From assembly GCA_937872385.1 (NCBI GenBank), contig CALMSO010000031.1:1-64000 (forward strand): DNA of 64,000 nt, in the 5' to 3' direction. Of the stretch, positions 36,612 to 46,033 are shown piece after piece. A program made the translations under genes and the position numbers. The first letter of the stretch is position 1; every line of letters starts with the position of its first letter. Source of the stretch: an uncultured Saprospiraceae bacterium. GTDB lineage: Bacteria; Bacteroidota; Bacteroidia; Chitinophagales; Saprospiraceae. The notes under the pieces were generated by a model that worked only from the letters and a program-made list of their open reading frames with translations, was not told where the DNA came from and ran no database searches.

Positions 36612-37196
36612 TTATGCTTCTGTTTTGTTTTCTTCTGTATCATCAGTGGCGGCTGCGTCGCTTTCGCTGGCATCCGCTACTACTTCTTCTAGATCAGCAG
36701 GGGCTTCCACTTCTTCTACCATCGTCTCAGCAACTGTAGCAGGAGTAGCTTCTGCAGCTCCGCCTCCTTTGCCACCACGGCGGCGACGTTTTCTGCTACC
36801 GGCCTTCTTGCTGTCGGTATCGCCCGTATTGTAAACCTCGTTAAAATCCACAAATTCGATCAGCGCCATTTCCGCGCTATCGCCTTGCCGAAAGCCCGTT
36901 CTGATGACGCGCACATACCCGCCAGGGCGGTCGCCCACCTTCTCAGCGATGGGTCCAAACAATTCCTTGACGGCTTCCTTATTTTGCAAATAAGTGAAAA
37001 CCACGCGGCGCGAGTGCGTCGTATTGCTTTTGGCTTTGGTCACTAATGGCTCAATGTATCCGCGCAAGGCTTTGGCCTTAGCTAAGGTAGTATTGATGCG
37101 CTTGTGCTGAATCAAGGCTTGCGCGAGGTTCTTCATCAAGGCCCGACGGTGGCCAACTTTGCGGCCGAGGTGGTTGTCTTTTTTACCGTGTCTCAT
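36612..37196 (-). CDS. rplQ: 50S ribosomal protein L17 with long basic-acidic tail
   Basis: The 194-residue protein begins with the L17 core ([20 protein letters not shown], then [20 protein letters not shown] and [13 protein letters not shown] segment) ending near residue 120 ([14 protein letters not shown]). The remaining ~70 residues are an extension absent from the 120-130-residue enzyme-free bacterial norm: a cluster [17 protein letters not shown] followed by a strongly acidic Ala/Glu/Asp/Val-rich stretch. L17 sits near the peptide exit tunnel on the large subunit. The gene is last of the ribosomal cluster, 203 bases after rpoA and just before a strong terminator. Confidence 0.97.
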   Translation of the reverse strand: MRHGKKDNHLGRKVGHRRALMKNLAQALIQHKRINTTLAKAKALRGYIEPLVTKAKSNTTHSRRVVFTYLQNKEAVKELFGPIAEKVGDRPGGYVRVIRTGFRQGDSAEMALIEFVDFNEVYNTGDTDSKKAGSRKRRRRGGKGGGAAEATPATVAETMVEEVEAPADLEEVVADASESDAAATDDTEENKTEA

Positions 37197-37399
37197 TTTA
37201 TAATAAAATTTTTACTTCGCAACACGTTTTGCCGGAAACAAACAGGTCATTGGCCTACCTTCCGGTTAGTCGGTTATTGCAATTGTCAGAAAAAACAGCC
37301 CGCCATTCGCCAATAGTCCGGTTGGCTGTACATTGAAAAAAGAGCAATTATGGCTTTAGCGGTCTGCCAAGAAACCGCCCGTCGCTCCCTTTGGGTTGA
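37197..37399 (-). promoter_or_regulatory. rpoA-rplQ spacer with inverted repeats
   Basis: This 203-base gap is the longest inside the ribosomal cluster. On the - strand it holds GCGGT...ACCGC (10-base loop) and then ACAGCC...GGCTGT followed by six T. An overlapping GCCAA...TTGGC pairing would compete with the second stem. The pattern would allow attenuation before rplQ, but the stems are short and no known RNA family is recognised. Confidence 0.3.
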
Positions 37400-38398
37400 T
37401 TATTCTTCTTCGAGCTTGTACTTCGACAAATCCATTCCGAAAGTAAGCCCTTTGTCTTGCAGGAGCTCTTCAATCTCCACTAACGATTTCTTACCAAAAT
37501 TGCGGAACTTCAGCAGCTCGTGCGTATCGTATCTGACCAATTCTGCCAGCGTATTGATTTTGGCTGCTTTCAAGCAATTGTAGGCGCGCACCGACAGATC
37601 GAGGTCTTCGAGCGATGTTTTCAGCAACTTGCGCATGTGCAAGATGTGCTCATCCACGATGTTGTCTTCGCGGCTCGAAGCGTCATCGAAAGTAATATTT
37701 TCGTCTGTAATCAGCATTAGGTGCTGAATCAAAATCCGGGAAGCTTCTTTGATTGCCTCTTCCGGGTGGATAGTGCCGTCCGTTTTCACCTCGATGGTGA
37801 GTTTTTCGTAGTCCGTACGCTGCCCTACCCGCGTGTTCTCAATGCGATAGGCCACATTTTTGATGGGCGTATAAATAGAATCAATCGGAATAACGCCGAT
37901 AGGTGCATCTTTTGGCAAATTATCATCTGCCAGTACATAGCCGCGTCCTTTTGTAATCGTGAATTCTACTTCGAGGCTCACGGAAGGCTCCATGGTACAG
38001 ATGAGCTGCGTCGGGTTCATAATTTTGAAGACATTGGTATGCTCTTCAATATCGCCTGCTCTGAACTCCTCCTTCCCGCTGATAGTCAGATATATTTTTT
38101 CATTCACTACTTCTTCGCTGGCAATCAAGCACTTGAGGCGCACCTGTTTCAGGTTCAGAATGATTTCCACCATATCTTCTACCACGCCGCGTATCGTCGA
38201 AAACTCGTGATCTACTCCAGCGATGCGCACCGCAGAAATAGCATAGCCCTCCAAGGACGAGAGCAGTACCCTGCGCAAGGAGTTGCCAATAGTTTGTCCG
38301 AAGCCAGGTTCTAAAGGTTTGAATTCAAAAAGTCCTTCAAAGCTGTCGGACTTTTGCATTACAATCTTATCGGGCTTCTGAAAATTTAGTACACTCAT
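37400..38398 (-). CDS. rpoA: RNA polymerase alpha subunit
   Basis: ATG 38398 ([18 protein letters not shown]) is preferred over an upstream ATG at 38509, which would add 37 residues unlike RpoA; the product then has 332 residues, the usual length. The N-terminal assembly domain shows [20 protein letters not shown] followed by [13 protein letters not shown]. The C-terminal domain (~residues 260-315) has [20 protein letters not shown] and [17 protein letters not shown], the surface that contacts DNA and regulators. It lies between rpsD and rplQ as in the alpha operon of most bacteria. Confidence 0.97.
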   Translation of the reverse strand: MSVLNFQKPDKIVMQKSDSFEGLFEFKPLEPGFGQTIGNSLRRVLLSSLEGYAISAVRIAGVDHEFSTIRGVVEDMVEIILNLKQVRLKCLIASEEVVNEKIYLTISGKEEFRAGDIEEHTNVFKIMNPTQLICTMEPSVSLEVEFTITKGRGYVLADDNLPKDAPIGVIPIDSIYTPIKNVAYRIENTRVGQRTDYEKLTIEVKTDGTIHPEEAIKEASRILIQHLMLITDENITFDDASSREDNIVDEHILHMRKLLKTSLEDLDLSVRAYNCLKAAKINTLAELVRYDTHELLKFRNFGKKSLVEIEELLQDKGLTFGMDLSKYKLEEE

Positions 38399-38478
38399 AG
38401 TTTGATTTGAACTTTGAAAGGATGAACCGACGAAACAACCGGCAAACTGTACGCCGGAAAAGGGTATAGCTCCAATAC

Positions 38479-38514
38479 AAATTTTGACAGCCTGTTGCCG
38501 GGCTGCCAAAATTT
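38479..38514 (-). promoter_or_regulatory. 14-bp hairpin between rpsD and rpoA
   Basis: On the - strand AAATTTTGGCAGCC (38514-38501) pairs with GGCTGTCAAAATTT (38492-38479), with one G-U pair and an eight-base loop, starting five bases after the rpsD stop. No T-run follows. It could protect or process the transcript, or be a binding site for S4, which regulates this operon in other bacteria. A smaller CCGGC...GCCGG stem lies downstream at 38439-38457. Confidence 0.5.
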
Positions 38515-38518
38515 GCGT

Positions 38519-39124
38519 TTACTTGGAGTACAATTCGACGATGAGCTGTTCGTTTATCTTCTCCGGGATCAAGTCTCTGGAAGGGTATTCCAGAAAAACG
38601 CCCTGCATTTTGTCCGGGTTGAATTCTAACCAAGGGAACTTGCCTTTTTTGTTGGCGATGCTATCCTTAATCGCTTCCATGGATTTGGATTGTCCGCGCA
38701 CGCCAACCACATCGCCCGGACGCAACTGATAAGAAGGGATATTGGTTACTACGCCATTGACTGTAATGTGTTTGTGCGAAACAAACTGACGAGCAGCCGA
38801 GCGAGTTGGCGCGATGCCAAGCCGGAACACCGTATTGTCTAATCTCGCTTCTAACAGTTGAAGTAGAACTTCACCTGTTACCCCTTTTTTGCTGCTGGCT
38901 TTATCGAAAAGATTGCGAAACTGACGCTCCAACACGCCATAGGTATATTTTGCTTTTTGCTTTTCTTGCAACTGCACAGAATAGTCCGAGCGTTGTTTAC
39001 GCTTTCTGGACTGCCCGTGCTGCCCCGGAGGGTATTTCTTGCGCTCGAAGGCTTTGTCGAAACCGAAGATAGCTTCGCCGAATGCTCTGGCTTTTTTTGT
39101 TTTTGGTCCGGTATATCTTGCCAT
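38519..39124 (-). CDS. rpsD: 30S ribosomal protein S4
   Basis: 201 residues with [17 protein letters not shown] at the start and [20 protein letters not shown]. The S4 RNA-binding domain follows: [20 protein letters not shown], then [18 protein letters not shown] and RPGDVVGVR. The N-terminal Cys residues of zinc-binding S4 are absent. S4 is a primary 16S rRNA binder and, in several bacteria, the repressor of the alpha operon. A strong hairpin directly after this gene is a possible control site. Confidence 0.98.
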   Translation of the reverse strand: MARYTGPKTKKARAFGEAIFGFDKAFERKKYPPGQHGQSRKRKQRSDYSVQLQEKQKAKYTYGVLERQFRNLFDKASSKKGVTGEVLLQLLEARLDNTVFRLGIAPTRSAARQFVSHKHITVNGVVTNIPSYQLRPGDVVGVRGQSKSMEAIKDSIANKKGKFPWLEFNPDKMQGVFLEYPSRDLIPEKINEQLIVELYSK

Positions 39125-39159
39125 TTTGGAAACAAACTTTTTCTGATTGCGCTAAATAA

Positions 39160-39549
39160 TTACACTCTTCTGCGTTTCGGTGGGCGGCATCCGTTGTGCG
39201 GAATAGGCGTCACGTCTTGGATTTTAGATACCTTAATACCAGCACTGTCGAGTGCTCGAATGGCAGCTTCTCGACCCGAACCCGGTCCCTTTACAAACAC
39301 CTCTGCGGTACGCATGCCTGCATCGTAGGCGACCTTCGCGGCATCGCTTACCGCTACCTGCGCAGCATAGGGCGTATTTTTTTTCGACCCTCTAAAGCCC
39401 GCCTTACCGGCCGAAGCCCAGGAAATGACCTGCCCCTGCTTGTTGCAAAGAGAAACAATGATATTATTGAAACTCGCTTGAATATACGCCAAGCCTTCCG
39501 GCTCCACTTTTACTTTCCTTTTTTTGACTTTCTTTGCTGCCTTTGCCAT
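39160..39549 (-). CDS. rpsK: 30S ribosomal protein S11
   Basis: 129 residues with [40 protein letters not shown], then [32 protein letters not shown] and the C-terminal [19 protein letters not shown]11 lies on the platform of the small subunit near the mRNA exit. It follows rpsM after a 94-base spacer with alternative inverted repeats and precedes rpsD by 35 bases. Confidence 0.98.
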   Translation of the reverse strand: MAKAAKKVKKRKVKVEPEGLAYIQASFNNIIVSLCNKQGQVISWASAGKAGFRGSKKNTPYAAQVAVSDAAKVAYDAGMRTAEVFVKGPGSGREAAIRALDSAGIKVSKIQDVTPIPHNGCRPPKRRRV

Positions 39550-39564
39550 TTTCTTGGAAATTAG

Positions 39565-39631
39565 AATTGTTGATTATCTGATCGTATATTGTTGATTATA
39601 AAAACCAATAAACAACTGGAAATCAACAATT
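39565..39631 (-). promoter_or_regulatory. Alternative inverted repeats in the rpsM-rpsK spacer
   Basis: On the - strand AATTGTTGATT (39631-39621) is followed by two possible partners, AATCAACAAT (39597-39588) and AATCAACAATT (39575-39565). Only one can pair at a time, giving two exclusive hairpins just before rpsK. The stems are AT-rich and no T-run is present. Confidence 0.4.
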
Positions 39632-39643
39632 AAAAAATCAAAA

Positions 39644-40021
39644 TTATTTAGTTGCCTTTTTCTTGTTTGCCACCGTTTTACGCTTGCCTTTACGGGTACG
39701 AGCATTGGTACGGGTGCGTTGCCCGCGCAGCGGAAGCCCACGGCGATGGCGCAATCCTCGATAACAGCCAATATCCATCAAACGTTTGATATTCAACTGT
39801 ACTTCCGAGCGCAATTCCCCTTCTACCTTATACCGGTTGGTAATAATCCGGGTAATTTCCCGAACATTCTCGTCTGTCCAATCTTCTACCTTCGTGTGCT
39901 CACTAATCCCGGCTTCCGCCAAAATTTCTTGGGCAGAGGACTTTCCAATACCGAAGATATAAGTCAGGCTAATTACGCCCCGCTTGTTTCTCGGCAAGTC
40001 AATACCAGCAATACGCGCCAT
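39644..40021 (-). CDS. rpsM: 30S ribosomal protein S13
   Basis: 125 residues: [20 protein letters not shown], then [14 protein letters not shown] with the helix-hairpin-helix, [20 protein letters not shown] and [15 protein letters not shown], ending in a lysine-rich tail (ANKKKATK). S13 sits in the head of the 30S subunit and contacts the P-site tRNA and the large subunit. It follows rpmJ after 100 bases; in classical nomenclature it is the first gene of the alpha operon. Confidence 0.98.
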   Translation of the reverse strand: MARIAGIDLPRNKRGVISLTYIFGIGKSSAQEILAEAGISEHTKVEDWTDENVREITRIITNRYKVEGELRSEVQLNIKRLMDIGCYRGLRHRRGLPLRGQRTRTNARTRKGKRKTVANKKKATK

Positions 40022-40121
40022 TTTCGATATTTAATTTTGAATTTACCAGTTACGACACAGTACTCTTTGCCCAAAAGCAATACAAAACTGTTTCGCAACG
40101 AACGAAATTACGATTCACAGA

Positions 40122-40238
40122 TTAACCCTGCCGTTGTTTGAACTTCGGGGTTTTCTTATTGATAATATAAATTTTTCCTTTTCTACGCACGATTTTGCAA
40201 TCAACCGAGCGTTTTTTAACGGATGCTCTGACCTTCAT
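40122..40238 (-). CDS. rpmJ: 50S ribosomal protein L36 (zinc-free form)
   Basis: A 38-residue frame from ATG 40238 to TAA at 40124-40122 that encodes L36: starts [20 protein letters not shown] and ends TPKFKQRQG. The classical zinc ribbon (Cys11, Cys14, Cys27, His33) is reduced to Cys14; the other positions are Ser, Asn and Phe. This is therefore a C-minus L36 that cannot bind zinc in the usual way, as is common in the phylum. It lies 13 bases after infA. Confidence 0.97.
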   Translation of the reverse strand: MKVRASVKKRSVDCKIVRRKGKIYIINKKTPKFKQRQG

Positions 40239-40251
40239 GGCTTCGTCGTTT

Positions 40252-40470
40252 TTATTTGTACCGATAGATAATTCTGCCTCTCGACAAGTCGTAAGGTGAC
40301 ATTTCCACTGCTACTTTGTCGCCTGGCAAAATCCGAATATAGTTCATCCTCATCTTTCCAGAAATAGTGGCAATTATTTGATGGTCATTTTCCAGACGCA
40401 CCCGAAACATTGCGTTTGACAATGCTTCTTCTATAATACCGTCTTGTTTGATAAGGTTCTTTTTTGCCAT
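40252..40470 (-). CDS. infA: Translation initiation factor IF-1
   Basis: 72 residues, the standard length, with one OB fold: [60 protein letters not shown] and RIIYRYK. IF-1 occupies the A site of the 30S subunit during initiation. It is placed between map and rpmJ, and a candidate -7 promoter element lies 18 bases upstream of its start. Confidence 0.98.
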   Translation of the reverse strand: MAKKNLIKQDGIIEEALSNAMFRVRLENDHQIIATISGKMRMNYIRILPGDKVAVEMSPYDLSRGRIIYRYK

Positions 40471-40487
40471 AGTAAAATTTCGGAGTG

Positions 40488-40495
40488 CAAAGTTA
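40488..40495 (-). promoter_or_regulatory. Candidate -7 element before infA
   Basis: On the - strand TAACTTTG fits TAnnTTTG exactly. It is 18 bases before the infA start in the 92-base map-infA spacer. No convincing -33 TTTG is found. It could drive infA-rpmJ-rpsM-rpsK-rpsD-rpoA-rplQ separately from the upstream ribosomal genes. Confidence 0.4.
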
Positions 40496-40562
40496 AGAAT
40501 AAGAATTGGATTATTCTTAGCTGCGTCCCAAAAAAATTCGATTATTGATAATCTATATTTTG

Positions 40563-41393
40563 TTAGGCTATTGCCTGCTCTGTCTTTTTCTCTTGAATAG
40601 CTTTCAGATTAGCATTGCGCCGAATAGCTGCCTCGATAATCGAATGATCGGAAAGGATATCCGCTTTGCCCTTGCGCACAGCTACCGTATGTTCGTAATG
40701 GGCTGAAGGTTTTCCATCTTTGGCGTGGACTGTCCAGCCGTCCCGATCGGTGTGTACGTCTTTTGTACCCATATTAATCATTGGCTCTATCGCAATTACC
40801 AGCCCCTCTTTAAGTTTTATGCCCCGACCTCGCTGCCCGTAGTTAGGCACTTCGGGCGATTCGTGCAGCTCTCGCCCTACGCCATGCCCAACTAATTCGC
40901 GCACCACACCATACGAGTACTTTTTTTCAGCAAAATACTGAATAGCAAAACTAATATCGCCAAGACGATTGCCGGCTACTGCTTGCGCGATGCCCTTGTA
41001 GAGTGACTCATGCGTTACCCTTAACAACTGCATTACGTCTTCCTTTACATCCCCGATGGCAAAAGTGTAAGCGGCATCGCCAAAGTAACCGTTCATGTAA
41101 ACACCACAATCAATTGATACGATATCTCCTTCCCGAAAAACCTGCTTTTCGGTAGGAATACCATGCACTACCACATCATTTAAAGACACGCAGAGCGTGG
41201 CCGGAAAGCCCCGGTATCCTTTGAAACCAGGTACAGCTTTATGATCTTTGATTAGTTCTTCTGCTCGTTTGTCAATTGCTGCACCAGTAACTCCTGGAGC
41301 CAGCATTGAAGCTATTTCAGCGTGCGTTTTACACACCAACAAACAGCTTTCACGGATTAATTCTATCTCTTCGTCAGTTTTGTAAAAAATCAT
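40563..41393 (-). CDS. map: Methionine aminopeptidase, type I
   Basis: The start at ATG 41393 ([20 protein letters not shown]) gives 276 residues; an ATG at 41459 would add 22 residues without family similarity. The pita-bread fold metal ligands are visible: the two Asp in [17 protein letters not shown], His in [10 protein letters not shown], Glu in AIEPMINMG and Glu in HYEHTVAV. The enzyme removes the initiator Met from nascent proteins. It follows secY directly; adk, found here in many other phyla, is absent. Confidence 0.97.
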   Translation of the reverse strand: MIFYKTDEEIELIRESCLLVCKTHAEIASMLAPGVTGAAIDKRAEELIKDHKAVPGFKGYRGFPATLCVSLNDVVVHGIPTEKQVFREGDIVSIDCGVYMNGYFGDAAYTFAIGDVKEDVMQLLRVTHESLYKGIAQAVAGNRLGDISFAIQYFAEKKYSYGVVRELVGHGVGRELHESPEVPNYGQRGRGIKLKEGLVIAIEPMINMGTKDVHTDRDGWTVHAKDGKPSAHYEHTVAVRKGKADILSDHSIIEAAIRRNANLKAIQEKKTEQAIA

Positions 41394-41462
41394 ACTTAGA
41401 AAATATGTAAGATTTGGAAAATCGCTAATAACAACTGTACGAGTACGAATAAGGTTCAAATC

Positions 41463-42833
41463 TTACATATTGGCTCCGATGCCCTGCATCCGACTGGGGC
41501 GCCCTTGTAACTTGCCTGATTTTACCAATCCATCATAACGGCGCATTAGTAAGTGGCTTTCAATTTGCTGCAAAGTGTCGAGCGCTACCCCTACCAAAAT
41601 CAGCAAAGAAGTACCGCCAAAGAAAAGTGCAAATGCAGTATTGACACCAAAGGCTACCGCAAAAGCTGGCAAAATAGAGATAAGCCCAAGGAAAATAGAC
41701 CCCGGTAGGGTGATACGAGTAGTCACTGCATCAATGAAATCGGCTGTTGGCTTACCAGGTTTTACACCGGGAATAAAAGCATTTTGGCGCTTTAGGTACT
41801 CGGCGTATTGTTGCGGATTGACCATCAAGGCAGTATAGATGTAAGTAAATATCACTACCAAAAGGAAGTAAATAATATTGTAAGGTACCGAAGTAAAATC
41901 ATTGAGCGCTGCCAATATCGGATTGGCTACCACGCCACTGTCGCCCGTTACAAATTGGGCAGCCGTAGCTGGCAAAAACATCAGGGCTTGCGCAAAAATA
42001 ATGGGCATTACCCCAGCCGCATTCACTTTCAGCGGGATGTAATCGCGGGCACCAGCCGCAGGCATAGCCGCAGCTCCGCGCCCAACCATACGCTTGGCGA
42101 ATTGAATTGGAATTTTACGAACCCCTTGTACAATAATAACTGTTGCCATGACAATCAGGAAAAGAATGACCATTTCCAGTACAAAGAGCAGAATACCACT
42201 CTCTAAGCGCAGTAGAAACTCGGCTGCCAATGCCTGTGGCAAAGCCGCTATGATACCCACCATGATGAGCAAAGAAACACCATTGCCGATACCTCGGTCG
42301 GTGATACGCTCACCCAGCCACATTGCAAAAATAGTACCCGTGGACAAGATGATAATATTAGCCAACCAGAAAATACCTCCTGGAATGGATGGATCAACTG
42401 CGCCAAGACTGCTGATATACGTCAAGTAACCACCGCCCTGCACCAAAGTGATTGCCACCGTGAGCAAGCGTGTGATTTGATTGATTTTCTTTCTGCCAGA
42501 TTCGCCCTCTTTTTGCTGCAATCTCTGGAAATAAGGCACTGCAAAGCCCAACAATTGAATAATGATGGAAGCAGTGATATAAGGCATGATCCCCAAAGCA
42601 AAAACAGCCGCGTTGTTGAAGGCGCCGCCGGTGAATACATTAATCAGCCCAAGGAGGTCATTGGGCGTAGCCCTGCCCTGAGTGGCGCTTTCCAGCACCG
42701 AAGGAATAACACCGGGAAGCACAACATAGGAGCCGAAGCGGAATACCATCAGCATACCCAAAGTGAACAGGATGCGCGTACGCAACTCCTTGATCTTCCA
42801 AATGTTTTGAAGCGTTGTGATCAGTCTTTTCAT
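41463..42833 (-). CDS. secY: Protein translocase subunit SecY
   Basis: 456 residues with ten predicted membrane segments. The first cytoplasmic part is MKRLITTLQNIWKIKELRTR. Family signatures are VLPGVIPS, FTGGAFNNAAVFALGIMPYI with TASIIIQLL, GERITDRGIGNGVSLLIM, and a C-terminal RPSRMQGIGANM tail. SecY forms the pore of the Sec translocon with SecE and SecG. The gene is five bases after rplO, so it is tightly coupled to the spc genes. Confidence 0.98.
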   Translation of the reverse strand: MKRLITTLQNIWKIKELRTRILFTLGMLMVFRFGSYVVLPGVIPSVLESATQGRATPNDLLGLINVFTGGAFNNAAVFALGIMPYITASIIIQLLGFAVPYFQRLQQKEGESGRKKINQITRLLTVAITLVQGGGYLTYISSLGAVDPSIPGGIFWLANIIILSTGTIFAMWLGERITDRGIGNGVSLLIMVGIIAALPQALAAEFLLRLESGILLFVLEMVILFLIVMATVIIVQGVRKIPIQFAKRMVGRGAAAMPAAGARDYIPLKVNAAGVMPIIFAQALMFLPATAAQFVTGDSGVVANPILAALNDFTSVPYNIIYFLLVVIFTYIYTALMVNPQQYAEYLKRQNAFIPGVKPGKPTADFIDAVTTRITLPGSIFLGLISILPAFAVAFGVNTAFALFFGGTSLLILVGVALDTLQQIESHLLMRRYDGLVKSGKLQGRPSRMQGIGANM

Positions 42834-42838
42834 TGCAA

Positions 42839-43288
42839 CTATTTAACGATATTAACGCTACCGCCAAGCTTTTCGATGGCTTGCTTAGCCGTGGCAGAGA
42901 ATGCGTGCGCAGTCACGTTCAGCTTTGCTTTCAGTTCGCCGGCACCCAGTATCTTCACATTGTCATTCTTTCTTACGATGCCACTTGCTACTAATGCCGC
43001 AAGATCAACCGTTTCAAGCTCGAATTTTTCGGCAATATCCTGTAGCCTACCAAGATTAATGCCCACGTATTCTACCCGATTCGGGTTTTTAAAACCTACT
43101 TTGGGCACACGCATTTGCAAAGGCATCTGACCGCCTTCAAAATTGCGCTTGCGCTTGTCACCAGAACGAGATTTGGCTCCTTTGTGGCCGCGCGTGGCGG
43201 TGCCGCCATGCCCCGAGCCCTGCCCTCTGGCGATGCGCTTCCTTTTTTTCGTGGCGCCTGCTGCAGGCTTTAAGCTATGCAATTCCAT
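42839..43288 (-). CDS. rplO: 50S ribosomal protein L15
   Basis: 149 residues: MELHSLKPAAGATKKRKRIA, then the glycine/arginine-rich extension that threads into 23S rRNA (GQGSGHGGTATRGHKGAKSR), GGQMPLQMRVPKVGFKN and a C-terminal globular domain with VKILGAGELKAKLNVTAHAF. L15 helps late assembly of the large subunit. It sits between rpmD (31 bases) and secY (5 bases). Confidence 0.98.
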   Translation of the reverse strand: MELHSLKPAAGATKKRKRIARGQGSGHGGTATRGHKGAKSRSGDKRKRNFEGGQMPLQMRVPKVGFKNPNRVEYVGINLGRLQDIAEKFELETVDLAALVASGIVRKNDNVKILGAGELKAKLNVTAHAFSATAKQAIEKLGGSVNIVK

Positions 43289-43319
43289 TTATCTCTGCAA
43301 TTTAATCGTTTTTCAATAA

Positions 43320-43499
43320 TTATGCCTCTTCTACTTTCACAAGGTGCTTCACTTTTTGCACCATACCCAGTATTTGGGGAGTAGCTTCGTGTACAACAGA
43401 CTGATGCATCTTGCTCAATCCCAGGGCTTTGATAGTATCTTTTTGCCGCTGCGGGCGGTCAATGATGCTTTTTACCTGTGTGATTTTAATCTTGGACAT
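43320..43499 (-). CDS. rpmD: 50S ribosomal protein L30
   Basis: A 59-residue frame from ATG 43499 to TAA at 43322-43320. It starts MSKIKITQVKSIIDRPQRQK and continues DTIKALGLSKMHQSVVHEAT, with a final LVKVEEA. KITQVKS-I-----Q--T--ALGL is the L30 signature. Position between rpsE and rplO is the normal one. Confidence 0.96.
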   Translation of the reverse strand: MSKIKITQVKSIIDRPQRQKDTIKALGLSKMHQSVVHEATPQILGMVQKVKHLVKVEEA

Positions 43500-43533
43500 T
43501 ACTTTCAGATTTATCTTGCTTTCTAAGCGGCGC

Positions 43534-44064
43534 TTACCCCTTGAAAAGCTTTTCCATAGAAATATTCCGCTGCTTCGATACCATAATCGGATTTCTCAAC
43601 TTCGACAAGGCGTCAATCGTGGCTTTTACTACGTTGTGCGGATTGGAAGATCCCTGCGACTTTGCCAGTACGTTGTGTACGCCTGCAATCTCTAATACGG
43701 CACGCATAGCACCCCCAGCGATTACGCCCGTACCGTCTGCGGCCGGCTTGATCAAAACCTTGCCTGCGCCATATTTCCCTTTTTGCTCATGCGGAATCGT
43801 TCCCTTATATAAAGGTACTTTGACTAAATTCTTCTTCGCATCATCCACCGCCTTGGCAATAGATTCCGACACGTCACGAGCTTTGCCCAACCCATGCCCT
43901 ACCGTGCCATTGCCATCACCCACTACCACTATTGCTGCAAAGCTGAACGTCCGACCACCCTTGGTCACTTTTGCTACGCGATTGAGACTCACGAGCTTTT
44001 CCTTCAACTCCGTTTCTGCCGGCTTCACTTTTGCGCTACCTTGACCTTGATTATTTTTTGCCAT
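43534..44064 (-). CDS. rpsE: 30S ribosomal protein S5
   Basis: 176 residues: a variable, hydrophilic N-terminus (about 20 residues), the double-stranded-RNA-binding-like domain with [40 protein letters not shown] and the C-terminal domain [20 protein letters not shown] plus [17 protein letters not shown]5 is involved in decoding accuracy and mRNA unwinding at the entry channel. It is 23 bases after rplR. Confidence 0.98.
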   Translation of the reverse strand: MAKNNQGQGSAKVKPAETELKEKLVSLNRVAKVTKGGRTFSFAAIVVVGDGNGTVGHGLGKARDVSESIAKAVDDAKKNLVKVPLYKGTIPHEQKGKYGAGKVLIKPAADGTGVIAGGAMRAVLEIAGVHNVLAKSQGSSNPHNVVKATIDALSKLRNPIMVSKQRNISMEKLFKG

Positions 44065-44087
44065 TATCGCAATCTGTTAAAATGATT

Positions 44088-44441
44088 TTAGAATTGAAGT
44101 CCTCCTTCCCGAGCACCATCTGCCAGTGCCTTCACACGACCATGATACAGATAACCGCCCCGGTCGAAGACAATTGTCTCAATGTTTTTGGACTTAGCCC
44201 GCTCCGCCAGTGCCTTGCCTACTTGCTTGGACTGTTCGGATTTGTTTACATTTCTGACAATGTCCTCCTCTCTGGAAGAAGCCGAAGCCAATGTAATACC
44301 AGCTACATCATCTATTAACTGACCGTAGATGTATTTATTGCTTCTGTAAACCGTCAGGCGTGGCCTTTGTGCTGTACCTGTTATTTTTCTGCGAATGCGG
44401 TAGTGGATTTTTTTTCTTCTACCTGCTTTACTGAATTGCAT
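44088..44441 (-). CDS. rplR: 50S ribosomal protein L18
   Basis: 117 residues: a basic N-terminus ([20 protein letters not shown]), [40 protein letters not shown] and [20 protein letters not shown] with the final LQF. L18 carries 5S rRNA to the central protuberance with L5. It is 119 bases after rplF, one of the longer gaps of the spc part, where I see no clear hairpin. Confidence 0.98.
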   Translation of the reverse strand: MQFSKAGRRKKIHYRIRRKITGTAQRPRLTVYRSNKYIYGQLIDDVAGITLASASSREEDIVRNVNKSEQSKQVGKALAERAKSKNIETIVFDRGGYLYHGRVKALADGAREGGLQF

Positions 44442-44560
44442 CGTTTTTCGGTTTTAGTCTTAGTGTAGGACGCTCGGTCAAACCCAAGACGCTACGAAAG
44501 ATATAGTTTTGTTTCCTGTTTTTCCGTACCCCAATAAAAATTCGGACGAGCCAACTGGCA

Positions 44561-45121
44561 TTATTTCTTACCGCCTGCCGTTTTACCAGCCTTGCGGCGA
44601 ATAACCTCACCCACATACTTGACGCCCTTGCCTTTGTAAGGCTCTGGTTTTCTAAGCCCGCGTATTTTGGCTGCTACCTGTCCCAACAATTGTTTGTCAA
44701 TACCTTCCAGCCGCACTAAAGGGTTCTTGCCCTTTTCCTGCTTGGTTTCCAGCTTGATTTCAGAAGGAATGTAGAACATAATCGGGTGCGAGTAGCCCAG
44801 CGTCAACTCCAACAACTGTCCAGTATTCGCAGCGCGATAACCAACACCTACTAACTCCAGTTCTTTGACAAAACCTTCCGTAACGCCGTGCACCATGTTG
44901 AAAATAAGTGAGCGATACAGTCCGTGCAAAGAACGATGCCGATTCTGGTTGGTTGGGCGTGCCAAAGTAAGCTCACCGTCTTCAATCGTCAACTGGAGAT
45001 CGGGATCTACTTGCTGCGATAAAGTACCTTTCGGGCCTTTCACCGTCACTAAATTGCCCTTGCTGATATCTATTTCTACGCCTTTCGGAATGCTAATCGG
45101 CGCTTTTCCTATTCGAGACAT
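44561..45121 (-). CDS. rplF: 50S ribosomal protein L6
   Basis: 186 residues in two similar domains. MSRIGKAPISIPKGVEIDIS and VKGPKGTLSQQVDPDLQLTI mark the first. FVKELELVGVGYRAANTGQL, LELTLGYSHPIMFYIP and RGLRKPEPYKGKGVKYVGEV with IRRKAGKTAGGKK mark the second. L6 lies near the sarcin-ricin loop at the factor-binding site. Spacing to rpsH is 28 bases. Confidence 0.98.
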   Translation of the reverse strand: MSRIGKAPISIPKGVEIDISKGNLVTVKGPKGTLSQQVDPDLQLTIEDGELTLARPTNQNRHRSLHGLYRSLIFNMVHGVTEGFVKELELVGVGYRAANTGQLLELTLGYSHPIMFYIPSEIKLETKQEKGKNPLVRLEGIDKQLLGQVAAKIRGLRKPEPYKGKGVKYVGEVIRRKAGKTAGGKK

Positions 45122-45149
45122 GTTCTATCTATTTAAATAGCCTTACAAA

Positions 45150-45560
45150 TTAATAAACATAGCAAAGTACCTCGCCGCCTACGTTTGCTTCCCGCGCTTG
45201 CTTGTCGGTCATCAAACCTTTCGAGGTAGAAATAATAGCAATGCCTAGACCGTTGATTACACGCGGCAGCTCACCCGACTTAGCAAATTTGCGCAACCCA
45301 GGCTTACTGATGCGTTCCAGACTGCGAATAATAGGCTTTCTCGTTGCTGGATCGTATTTCAGGGCAATTTTGATAACGCCTTGCTTGCCTTTGCCCGCTT
45401 CGTCATCAAAAATGTATTTGAAGATGTAACCTTGCTCGTACAGGATTTCCGTGATGCGCTTCTTCATGTTGGAAGCAGGAATTTCTACAATTCTATGACC
45501 GGCCATTTGCGCATTGCGAATGCGGGTCAAATAATCTGCTATGGGATCTGTAACTGCCAT
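45150..45560 (-). CDS. rpsH: 30S ribosomal protein S8
   Basis: 136 residues: [60 protein letters not shown] and the C-terminal [20 protein letters not shown] with [10 protein letters not shown]8 binds 16S rRNA helix 21 and represses spc translation in E. coli. The rpsN-rpsH spacer is 126 bases, but I see no structure there resembling the E. coli S8 site. Confidence 0.98.
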   Translation of the reverse strand: MAVTDPIADYLTRIRNAQMAGHRIVEIPASNMKKRITEILYEQGYIFKYIFDDEAGKGKQGVIKIALKYDPATRKPIIRSLERISKPGLRKFAKSGELPRVINGLGIAIISTSKGLMTDKQAREANVGGEVLCYVY

Positions 45561-45686
45561 TATACAGTGATTGCACCGATCGGTTTTCCGATTGCTTTCG
45601 GAACCTGACCGATTGTTAAAAATTAGATGTATTTATAAAAAACAAGTTATCAGAGCATTATGTAAAAACACAATGCTTGATTTATC

Positions 45687-45956
45687 TTACCAGCTTGATT
45701 TGGTCACGCCAGGAATTTTACCCTCCAGCGCCATATCGCGGAATTTCACCCGACAGATGCCGAAGTGACGCATATAACCTTTCGGACGACCGGTCAGTTT
45801 GCAACGATTGTGCAAACGAATCGGGTTGGCATTGCGCGGCAGTTTGTCTAATTCCTCCCACTTACCTTCCGCCTTCAGTTGCTTGCGCAATTCGGCGTAT
45901 TTGGCTACCATTTTTTCCCGCTTCTTTTCCCTTGCGATGATTGATTTCTTTGCCAT
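45687..45956 (-). CDS. rpsN: 30S ribosomal protein S14 (zinc-free, long form)
   Basis: 89 residues, the long C-minus form: [40 protein letters not shown] and [20 protein letters not shown] with GVTKSSW. The CxxC...CxxC zinc ribbon of the short form is missing. S14 is in the 30S head. It lies between rplE (77 bases) and rpsH (126 bases). Confidence 0.98.
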   Translation of the reverse strand: MAKKSIIAREKKREKMVAKYAELRKQLKAEGKWEELDKLPRNANPIRLHNRCKLTGRPKGYMRHFGICRVKFRDMALEGKIPGVTKSSW

Positions 45957-46033
45957 TTTTCTATCGTTGTGCCTATGCCTTTGTCCGCGAGACGTATTTT
46001 GAATCTGCGTACAACTGGCTAATTGATTATAAT

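Noticed and set aside
40563..42833. Loss of adk between secY and map, and of tuf after fusA, as a rearrangement
   Set aside because: This order is normal for Bacteroidota, so no recent event is needed.
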